A stretch of DNA of 64,000 bases from Tsukamurella paurometabola (GTDB lineage: Bacteria > Actinomycetota > Actinomycetes > Mycobacteriales > Mycobacteriaceae): NCBI RefSeq assembly GCF_900631615.1, contig NZ_LR131273.1:4186850-4250849 (forward strand), in the 5' to 3' direction. The notes beneath the pieces were generated by a model. The model had not been told where the DNA came from, searched no databases, and worked only from the letters and a program-made list of their open reading frames with translations. Made by a program: the position numbers and the translations under genes. This document shows, one piece after another, positions 27,168-33,915 of the stretch; position 1 is the first letter of the stretch, and each line of letters begins with the position of its first letter.

Positions 27168-28153
27168 TGCGCCGCCTGGTAGACCACGCGGCCCACCGTC
27201 GTGCCGTCGCCGAGACGCTGCAGGCCGTCCGGCACGGCATCGAAGGCGAGCCTCTCGCTGACCAGCGGATTCACGAGCCCCTGATCGGCGAGGGCCGTGA
27301 GCTCCGTGTGGCACTGCTGTACCGCAGCCGGGTCGAAGGCGTTGTAGAGGCCCCAGTGCAGGCCGACGATCGAGTAGTTCTTGATCAGAGCGTGATTGAG
27401 GGCGACCTCCTGGATGGTGCCACCGGCGAAGCCGACCACGAGGATCCGGCCCTCGAAGGCGATGCACTTGGTGGACCGCTTGTACGTCTCGCCGCCGACC
27501 GGGTCGTAGACCACGTCGGCACCGCGGCCACCGGTCTCGGCCTTGACCACCTCGACGAAGTCCTCGGTGCGGCGGTCGACCACGACGTCGGCGCCGAGAG
27601 CGCGAGCGACCTCGGCCTTCTCCGGACCGCCGACCACGCCGATGACCTTCGCGCCGGCGGCCTTGCCGAGCTGGACGGCCGCGCTGCCCACGCCGCCGGC
27701 GGCGGCGTGCACCAGCAGCGTCTCGCCGGCCCGCAGGTGCGCGCGGCGGTGCAGCCCGAACCAGCCCGTCTGGTAGCCGATGAACAGCGACGAGGCCTGC
27801 GCATCGTCGAGCGACGCCGGCGCGGGGAAGGCCTGCGCCGCGTTCAGGACCGCGTACTCGGCGAACCCGCCGTGCGGGAGCGCGGACCCGCCCAGAACGC
27901 GTTGCCCCACCGAGAAGCCGTCGACGCCCTCACCGACGGCGACGACCTCGCCGCACAGCTCGACACCGGGCGTGAACGGCAGGTCCGGCTTGACCTGGTA
28001 CAGGCCGCGGCACATGAGCACGTCGGGGAAGTTCGCCGCGGTCGCGAGCGTGCGGACGGTGAGCTGTCCGGGCCCCGGGTCGGGCGTCGGGGCGTCGACC
28101 TCGCGGAGCACCGCGAGCGGCTCCCCCAGCTCCTGCACCTGCCAGGCCCTCAT
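27164..28153 (-). CDS. MDR-family NADPH:quinone oxidoreductase-like
   Basis: This 329-residue zinc-free medium-chain reductase has the quinone-oxidoreductase pattern: FPDVLMCRGLYQVKPDLPFTPGVELCGEV, the nucleotide motif HAAAGGVGSAAVQLGKAAGAKVIGV and DVVYDPVGGE. Catalytic zinc ligands of alcohol dehydrogenases are absent. It may reduce an enone or enoyl-CoA produced in the pathway. ATG 28153 overlaps the upstream SDR stop by four bases (ATGA). Confidence 0.88.
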   Translation of the reverse strand: MRAWQVQELGEPLAVLREVDAPTPDPGPGQLTVRTLATAANFPDVLMCRGLYQVKPDLPFTPGVELCGEVVAVGEGVDGFSVGQRVLGGSALPHGGFAEYAVLNAAQAFPAPASLDDAQASSLFIGYQTGWFGLHRRAHLRAGETLLVHAAAGGVGSAAVQLGKAAGAKVIGVVGGPEKAEVARALGADVVVDRRTEDFVEVVKAETGGRGADVVYDPVGGETYKRSTKCIAFEGRILVVGFAGGTIQEVALNHALIKNYSIVGLHWGLYNAFDPAAVQQCHTELTALADQGLVNPLVSERLAFDAVPDGLQRLGDGTTVGRVVYQAAQ

Positions 28154-28956
28154 CGGTCGCCCTCCTTCGTCTCGAGTCGCTGCTGCAGCTTGTTCATGCC
28201 GTGCAGCCACTTGTCGGTCGCCGTCGCGCGGACGGAGTAGTAGCCCGCCACCTCGGGGTGCGGGAGGATCAGGAACTCGTCGCCGGCGAGCGCGTCGGCG
28301 GCGGTGGTCGCGACCTGTTCGGGCGTGAGCGCGGAGTCGCGGCTGAGCAGCTCCTCCAGTTCGCCGGAGCGCTCGAGCATGCCGGTCTTCACGCCCTGCG
28401 GGCAGATCGCCTGGACGACCACGCCGCGGTGCCGGTAGGTCGCGGAGAGCCATTCGGCGAAGGCGACGGCGGCGTGCTTGGTCACCGAGTACGCGGGCGC
28501 GCCGAGCATCGTGAGCAGTCCCGCCGCGGACGCGGTCACGACGAACCGGCCGCCGCCGGACTCGAGCCACCCGGGGACGAGCAGGCGGGCGGCGCGCACG
28601 TGCGCCATCACGTTGACGTCGAGCGACAATGCCCACTCGGACTCGGGGGTGTCGAGGCCACGGCCGCGATCGACGCCGGCGTTGGCGTACCAGGCGTCGA
28701 TCGCGCCGAGTTCGCGGCGCGCGGTCGCGACGAGCGCGGCCACGCCCTCCTCGGAGGCGGCGTCGCCGGGGGCCGCGTACGCGATGCCACCCGCGGCGGC
28801 GATCCGGTCGACGGTCCGCGCGGCACCGTCGGCATCGAGGTCGGCGACGACGACGCGGGCACCGCGCGCGGCGAGCTCGCGGGCGAGCGCGGCGCCGATG
28901 CCGTTGCCGGCGCCCGTGACGACGACGCCCTTGTCCTTCGGTTCGAAGCCGGGCAC
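28150..28956 (-). CDS. SDR-family oxidoreductase with C-terminal extension
   Basis: This 268-residue short-chain dehydrogenase has the cofactor motif VTGAGNGIGAALA, ADLDADGA (NAD-type Asp), ANAGVDRG, catalytic Ser in VVTASAAGLLT and Tyr/Lys in YSVTKHAAV. The C-terminus is longer than usual and ends in a basic helix (DKWLHGMNKLQQRLETKEG) that may touch the membrane or a partner. The start is GTG 28956. The substrate is unknown; probably a hydroxy- or keto-acyl-CoA of the pathway. Confidence 0.88.
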   Translation of the reverse strand: MPGFEPKDKGVVVTGAGNGIGAALARELAARGARVVVADLDADGAARTVDRIAAAGGIAYAAPGDAASEEGVAALVATARRELGAIDAWYANAGVDRGRGLDTPESEWALSLDVNVMAHVRAARLLVPGWLESGGGRFVVTASAAGLLTMLGAPAYSVTKHAAVAFAEWLSATYRHRGVVVQAICPQGVKTGMLERSGELEELLSRDSALTPEQVATTAADALAGDEFLILPHPEVAGYYSVRATATDKWLHGMNKLQQRLETKEGDR

Positions 28957-28959
28957 TGC

Positions 28960-29712
28960 CTACACCCCGCCGGTGAGCAGGACGCCACCGTCGACGGTGA
29001 GCGTCTGACCGGTCATCCAGGCGGCGTCATCGGAGAGCAGGAAGGCGACGACCGAGCCGATGTCGTCCGGAACACCGAGACGCTTGAGGGGGTAGGCGGC
29101 GGAGACCTCCTCCTCGCGGCCCTCGTACAGGGCGGTGGCGAAGCGGGTCTTGACCACGGCCGGGGCGACCGCGTTCACGCGGATGTCCGGGCCGAGCTCG
29201 ACGGCGAGCTCTTCGGTGAGGTGGATCACCGCGGCCTTGGAGACGCCGTAGAAGGCGATGCCGGGCGCGGGGCGCAGGCCGGCGACGGAGCCGACGTTGA
29301 CGATCGCGCCGCCGTGCTCCTTCTGCCAGGCGGCGTACACCTTCTTGGTCCAGGACAGCGTGGAGAGCACGTTGACCTCGAAGATCTTGCGGGCGGCCGC
29401 GGGATCGAGCTCCATGAGCGGGCCGTAGACCGGATTGATGCCGGTGTTGTTGACGAAGAAGTCGGCGCTGCCGAAGGTGTCGATCGCCGTGGCGATCGCC
29501 CGGTCCTGGTGCGCCTCGTCGTCCCCCGAGCCCGCGACGGCCACGGCCACCTCGGCCCCGCCCAGCTCCGCGACGGCGGCGTCGAGCGCCTCCTGCTTGC
29601 GGGCCGTGATGACGACCTTCGCGCCGTCGGCCACCAGCCGCTGCGCGATGGCGAGACCGATGCCGCGGCTCGCTCCCGTGACGATCGCGGTCTTCCCGGC
29701 GAATCGGGTCAT
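28960..29712 (-). CDS. SDR-family oxidoreductase, first gene of the 12-gene operon
   Basis: This 250-residue SDR has VTGASRGIGLAIA (10-22), TARKQEA (Arg suggests NADP(H) preference), NNTGINP, and YGVSKAAV with catalytic Tyr and Lys. The protein ends TVDGGVLLTGGV. It is the promoter-proximal gene, with a nearly perfect 18-bp palindrome 25 bases upstream of its start. A role in hydroxyacyl or ketone reduction is likely but not specific. Confidence 0.9.
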   Translation of the reverse strand: MTRFAGKTAIVTGASRGIGLAIAQRLVADGAKVVITARKQEALDAAVAELGGAEVAVAVAGSGDDEAHQDRAIATAIDTFGSADFFVNNTGINPVYGPLMELDPAAARKIFEVNVLSTLSWTKKVYAAWQKEHGGAIVNVGSVAGLRPAPGIAFYGVSKAAVIHLTEELAVELGPDIRVNAVAPAVVKTRFATALYEGREEEVSAAYPLKRLGVPDDIGSVVAFLLSDDAAWMTGQTLTVDGGVLLTGGV

Positions 29713-29736
29713 ACTCTACACCTTCCGTTCAAACTG

Positions 29737-29754
29737 ACTAAGCGCTCGCTTAGT
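29737..29754. promoter_or_regulatory. TetR-type operator upstream of the 12-gene operon
   Basis: ACTAAGCG-CT-CGCTTAGT is palindromic over both 8-bp arms, with only the central CT breaking symmetry. It sits 25 bases upstream of the first gene of the operon, where a repressor would block the promoter. Confidence 0.75.
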
Positions 29755-29859
29755 TTGTAGCCTACGACACATACCGTCGTGTGACGACCCGTTGGACCCG
29801 CGAACCTCTGTGACGCTCCTCACAGTACGGACACGGGAACCCGTACACCCCGGAAACGA

Positions 29860-29898
29860 CGGAGCGGCCCGCACGTCGAGGACGTGCGAGCCGCTCCG
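29860..29898 (-). terminator. Hairpin terminator after the thiolase gene
   Basis: A 9-bp outer stem (CGGAGCGGC with its complement) and a 7-bp inner stem (GCACGTC/GACGTGC) are separated by a 2x2 mismatch, with loop GAG. It starts 18 bases beyond the thiolase stop in the direction of minus-strand transcription, so the thiolase and the 12-gene operon are separate transcription units. Confidence 0.8.
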
Positions 29899-29916
29899 GA
29901 ACGACCGGGCCGCGAG

Positions 29917-31134
29917 TCAGCTGAGCCGCTCGATGACCATCGCCATGCCCTGGCCGCCGCCGACGCACATGGTCTCGAGGCCGAACTGCTTGTCGTGCCA
30001 CTGCAGCGAATTGATGAGCGTGCTGGTGATGCGGGCGCCCGTCATGCCGAAGGGATGGCCGACGGCGATGGCACCGCCGTTGACGTTGACCTTGTCGGGG
30101 TCGATGCCGAGGTCGCGCACCGACGGGATCACCTGGGCCGCGAAGGCCTCGTTGACCTCCATGAGGTCGATGTCGTCGATGGAGAGGCCCGCGCGCTGAA
30201 GGGCCTGCTTCGACGCCTCGACGGGGCCCAGACCCATGATCTCGGGCGAGAGGCCGGTGACGCCGGTCGAGACGATGCGCGCGAGCGGCGTCAGACCGAG
30301 GGCCTTGGCCTTCGTGTCGGACATGATCACCACGGCGGCGGCGCCGTCGTTGAGCGGGCAGCAGTTGCCGGCGGTGACGGTGCCGTCCGGGCGGAAGACC
30401 GGCTTCAGACCGGCGATGCCCTCGTAGGTGACACCGGCACGCGGACCGTCGTCCTTGGCGACGACGGTGCCGTCGGCGAGGGTGACCGGGGTGATGTCCT
30501 TCTCCCAGAAGCCCGAGGCGATGGCGGCCTCGGCACGGTTCTGGCTGCGGACACCCCACTCGTCCTGGTCGCGGCGGCTGACGTTCTTGAACTGCGCGAC
30601 GTTCTCGGCGGTCTGGCCCATCGCGATGTAGACGTCCGGAAGGGTGCCGGACTCGCGCGGATCGACCCAGGTCCGACCGCCCTCCGCGAACGTCGCGGTG
30701 CGCGCCTCGGCGTCGGCGAAGAGCGGGTTCTTGGTGTCGGGCAGGCCGTCGGCATTGCCCTTGATGTAGCGGCTCACGGTCTCGACACCGCCGGAGATGA
30801 ACACGTCACCCTCCCCCGCCTTGATGGCGTGGAAGGCCATACGGGTGGTCTGCAGGCTCGAGCTGCAGTAACGGTTGACGGTGACTCCCGGAAGATGGTC
30901 GAGGCCGGCCTCGACGGCGATCACCCGGGCGATGTTGAAGCCCGACTCGCCGGCCGGCTGGCCGCAGCCGAACATGAGGTCGTCGATCTCGCGAGGGTCG
31001 AGCCCGGGCACCTTGGCCAGCGCGGCCTGCACCATCTGGACCGAGAGGTCGTCGGGCCGGGCCTCCTTGAGCGAGCCCTTCGCTGCGCGCCCGATGGGCG
31101 ATCGGGCGGTGGAGACGATGACTGCTTCGGGCAT
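29917..31134 (-). CDS. Acetyl-CoA acetyltransferase (thiolase, FadA type)
   Basis: This 405-residue thiolase cleaves 3-ketoacyl-CoA with CoA in the last step of beta-oxidation. The nucleophile Cys lies in VNRYCSSSLQT (about 93), the His motif in NVNGGAIAVGHPFGMTGAR and the second Cys in ETMCVGGGQGMA. The start is ATG 31134. An operator palindrome lies 31 bases upstream and a divergent TetR gene beyond it. It probably completes the pathway coded by the neighbouring operon, under the same regulator. Confidence 0.95.
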   Translation of the reverse strand: MPEAVIVSTARSPIGRAAKGSLKEARPDDLSVQMVQAALAKVPGLDPREIDDLMFGCGQPAGESGFNIARVIAVEAGLDHLPGVTVNRYCSSSLQTTRMAFHAIKAGEGDVFISGGVETVSRYIKGNADGLPDTKNPLFADAEARTATFAEGGRTWVDPRESGTLPDVYIAMGQTAENVAQFKNVSRRDQDEWGVRSQNRAEAAIASGFWEKDITPVTLADGTVVAKDDGPRAGVTYEGIAGLKPVFRPDGTVTAGNCCPLNDGAAAVVIMSDTKAKALGLTPLARIVSTGVTGLSPEIMGLGPVEASKQALQRAGLSIDDIDLMEVNEAFAAQVIPSVRDLGIDPDKVNVNGGAIAVGHPFGMTGARITSTLINSLQWHDKQFGLETMCVGGGQGMAMVIERLS

Positions 31135-31164
31135 GGGAATGACCTCCGAGTTGAACCATTACTA

Positions 31165-31182
31165 ACTAAGCGCTCGCTTAGC
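31165..31182. promoter_or_regulatory. TetR-type operator between thiolase and TetR genes
   Basis: ACTAAGCG-CT-CGCTTAGC shares the 16-base core CTAAGCGCTCGCTTAG with the site at 29737, including the asymmetric centre. It lies 31 bases from the thiolase start and 123 bases from the TetR start, a typical autoregulatory position. Confidence 0.75.
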
Positions 31183-31304
31183 GGTGTACCATTTACTCTG
31201 CACCACTGAGAGCCGGTCGTCAATGGACCGTTCGCTGTGGTCCCGTTCACAGTAGAGTCACCGCGCCGATGTTCTTCCATCGCGGTACCGCCGGAAGGGA
31301 ACCG

Positions 31305-31919
31305 ATGACCGAACCCGAAGCACCGTCCCGCGCGGACGCCACTCGCGCGCGGCTGCTCGCAGCGGCCGCGGAGGCCTTCGCCGAACGCGGCTTCCACGGC
31401 ACCACCACCCGCGACATAGCCGCCGCGGCCGGGATGAGCCCCGCCGCCGTGTACGTGCACTACAAGTCCAAGGAACAACTGCTGCACCAGCTCTCGCGCG
31501 TCGGGCATCAGCGCATCATCGACGCGATCGACGCCGTGGACGACGCCTCCGACTCCCCCGCCGCGCGGCTCGCCGCCACGATGCGGGCGTTCACGACGCA
31601 TCACGCCTCGTCGCACACGAGCGTGCGCGTCGTGAACTACGAGCTGGACGCCCTCACCGAGGAGCACCGGTCCGAGATCGGCGGCCTGCGCCGCGAGATC
31701 ACCCGGCGCGTGCGCGCGATCGTCGACGCGGGCGTCGCCGACGGCTCCTTCGACACGCCCGATCCACGGATGGCGACGATCGCGGTGCTCTCCAGCGGCA
31801 TCGACATCGGCCGCTGGTACCACGACGGCGGCGAGATCACCCCCGATCGCATCGGCGACTTCTACGCCGACCTGGCACTGCGCACCGTCGGGGCGCGTGC
31901 CACCGAACCCCAGAAGTAG
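31305..31919 (+). CDS. TetR-family regulator, likely of the CTAAGCG regulon
   Basis: This 204-residue repressor has a helix-turn-helix TTTRDIAAAAGMSPAAVYVHYKSKEQLL and a helical ligand domain of the KstR2/FadR-like group. ATG 31305 has GGAAGGGA at 31293-31300 just upstream; ATG 31269 is an in-frame alternative with no such site. A TAGAGT hexamer at 31253 may be its -10. It is divergent from the thiolase across a palindrome, and 18 bases from the downstream dehydrogenase gene. The probable effector is a CoA thioester of the pathway (inference). Confidence 0.9.
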   Translation: MTEPEAPSRADATRARLLAAAAEAFAERGFHGTTTRDIAAAAGMSPAAVYVHYKSKEQLLHQLSRVGHQRIIDAIDAVDDASDSPAARLAATMRAFTTHHASSHTSVRVVNYELDALTEEHRSEIGGLRREITRRVRAIVDAGVADGSFDTPDPRMATIAVLSSGIDIGRWYHDGGEITPDRIGDFYADLALRTVGARATEPQK

Positions 31920-31937
31920 AAAACCGAGGAGAACACC

Positions 31938-33095
31938 ATGCGTCGCACCGTCTACACCGCCGATCACGAGGCCTTCCGCGAGACCCTCCGCGCCTTCATC
32001 GAGGCGGAGGTGGTGCCGCACTACGACGAGTGGTACGCGAACGGCATCGTTCCCAAGGACTTCTACCCCAAGCTCGGCGAGCTCGGAGTCTTCGGCATCG
32101 AGGTGCCCGAGGAGTACGGGGGCGCAGGCATCGAGTCCTTCAAGTACCAGGCCGTCATCAGCGAGGAACTGGCCCGCGCCGGCGTCTCCTTCGGCGGCTC
32201 CAGCGTGCACATCGCCCTCTGCCTGCCCTACCTGACGGGCCTCGCCACCGACGAGCAGAAGCAGCGCTGGCTGCCCGGCATGGCCGCCGGCGAGCTGATG
32301 TTCGCCATCGCGATGACCGAGCCCGGCACCGGCTCCGACCTCGCCGGCATGAAGACCACCGCGAAGCTCTCCGAGGACGGCAGCCACTACGTGCTCAACG
32401 GCGCGAAGACGTTCATCACCGGCGGTGTCAACGCCGACCGCGTGATCGTCTGCGCGCGAACGGCCCCGTCGACCCCCGAGGACCGCCGCCACGGCATCTC
32501 ACTGTTCGTCGTCGACACCACGCTCGACGGCTACTCCGTCGGCCGCAAGCTCGACAAGATCGGCCTGCGCACCTCCGACACCGCCGAGCTCTCCTTCACC
32601 GACGTCAAGGTGCCCGCCGAGGACCTGCTCGGCGAGGAGAACAAGGGCTTCTCCTACCTCGGCCAGAACCTCCCGCAGGAGCGCCTGTCGATCGCCGTCG
32701 GCGCGTACTCGCAGGCCGCCGCCGCGGTGCGGTTCGCACAGGCCTACACCCAGGACCGCACCATCTTCGGCAAGTCCGTCGCGTCGTTCCAGAACAGCAA
32801 GTTCGAGCTCGCCGCGTGCAAGGCGAAGGTCGACGCGATGGAGTCGAGCGTGGACCGCGGCCTCGAGCTGCACGACGCGGGCCAGCTGACCGCCGCCGAC
32901 GCGGCCTCGCTCAAGCTGTTCTGCACCGAGGCCGCCTCCGACGTGATCGACCGCTGCCTGCAGTTGCACGGCGGCTACGGCTACATCAACGAGTACCCGA
33001 TCGCCCGCCTCTACGCCGACAACCGCGTCAACCGCATCTACGGCGGCACGTCCGAGGTGATGAAGACCATCATCGCCAAGGACATGGGCCTGTAG
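31938..33095 (+). CDS. Acyl-CoA dehydrogenase (FadE)
   Basis: This 385-residue flavoenzyme is a standard short/medium-chain acyl-CoA dehydrogenase: FGIEVPEEYGGAG, the FAD motif FAIAMTEPGTGSDLAGM, FITGGVNADRVIV, RTIFGKSVASFQ, LQLHGGYGYINEYPIARLYAD, and IYGGTSEVMKTIIAKDM at the end. A catalytic Glu would be in the segment before the last motif, as in long-chain types, but this cannot be fixed by eye. It is in an operon with the TetR gene. It introduces the 2,3 double bond in an acyl-CoA. Confidence 0.94.
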   Translation: MRRTVYTADHEAFRETLRAFIEAEVVPHYDEWYANGIVPKDFYPKLGELGVFGIEVPEEYGGAGIESFKYQAVISEELARAGVSFGGSSVHIALCLPYLTGLATDEQKQRWLPGMAAGELMFAIAMTEPGTGSDLAGMKTTAKLSEDGSHYVLNGAKTFITGGVNADRVIVCARTAPSTPEDRRHGISLFVVDTTLDGYSVGRKLDKIGLRTSDTAELSFTDVKVPAEDLLGEENKGFSYLGQNLPQERLSIAVGAYSQAAAAVRFAQAYTQDRTIFGKSVASFQNSKFELAACKAKVDAMESSVDRGLELHDAGQLTAADAASLKLFCTEAASDVIDRCLQLHGGYGYINEYPIARLYADNRVNRIYGGTSEVMKTIIAKDMGL

Positions 33096-33129
33096 CAGTC
33101 CCTCCGCATGACGGTGCTGTACTGATCGC

Positions 33130-33915
33130 ATGGACCTGCTGATCGGCCTGATCGGGGTCGCGCTGCTCTGGGCCGCCGTCGCTCACGTCCGCCGCGCCGG
33201 GCCGGGATCGGAGTGGATGCTCCGGTGGGCCCGGTACGCGCGGGCGTGGGTGGTCGCGAGCCCGGTGGCCGCGGTGCTGTGGCTGGTGGTGACGATCAAC
33301 GCGGTGATGCTGCTGGGCCTGCCGGACCGTCTCGCCGACGAGGTCCTGCAGGTGCACAGCACCAACCTCGACCGGTTCGCCACGCACCCCTTGCAGGCGC
33401 TCATCACCTCGGCGCTGTGGATCGAGCCCGTCGACATCGTCTTCGCGACGCTGATGACCGTGCTCGTGCTCGGGCCCGCCGAACGATGGCTGGGGCACAT
33501 CGGGATGCCGCTGATCTACTTCGCCGGCAGCGCAACCGCGTCGCTGATCTCGGTGCTGTCGGCGAACCGCCTCCTGGCGCACGGGATCATCACCGACGAT
33601 CTCGACCTGCGCGGCATGATCGATGTCGGCGTCAGCTACGGCAGCCTGTGCGTGCTCGGACTGCTCGTCTACCGCATACCGTCGTGGCGCTGGCGGCTCG
33701 TCGCGATGCTGGCTCTGCCGGTGCTGGTGCGGCTCACGTTGCCCTTCTTCGGCATGTACTCGACGCTCGGGCACCTGCGGGCGGTGCTGCTCGGCTACCT
33801 GCTGTGGCCGGTCACCCGCATCCCCTCCGTCCGCCGCCGCGCCGCGGACTGGACGTGGCGGTTCCACCCCGCCGGGCCCGACGAGCCCGGCGGGAGGACC
33901 GTCACCACACCGTGA
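33130..33915 (+). CDS. Rhomboid-like membrane protein
   Basis: This 261-residue protein has about six membrane helices. The fourth conserved region reads DVGVSYGSLCVLGLL, where a Ser sits in a GxSxG context, and a later helix has LGHLRAVLLGYLLW with His and small residues as in rhomboid helix 6. These could be the Ser-His dyad of a rhomboid protease, although the canonical GxSG is altered. I place it in the actinobacterial rhomboid-like family; activity is uncertain. The last 14 bases overlap the end of the convergent M13 peptidase gene. Confidence 0.7.
   Translation: MDLLIGLIGVALLWAAVAHVRRAGPGSEWMLRWARYARAWVVASPVAAVLWLVVTINAVMLLGLPDRLADEVLQVHSTNLDRFATHPLQALITSALWIEPVDIVFATLMTVLVLGPAERWLGHIGMPLIYFAGSATASLISVLSANRLLAHGIITDDLDLRGMIDVGVSYGSLCVLGLLVYRIPSWRWRLVAMLALPVLVRLTLPFFGMYSTLGHLRAVLLGYLLWPVTRIPSVRRRAADWTWRFHPAGPDEPGGRTVTTP
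33868..33894. terminator. Hairpin within the rhomboid-like gene end, downstream of the M13 gene
   Basis: A perfect 10-bp stem CCCGCCGGGC/GCCCGGCGGG closes a 7-base loop. It lies eight bases beyond the M13 peptidase stop on the minus strand and inside the last codons of the convergent gene. Confidence 0.5.
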
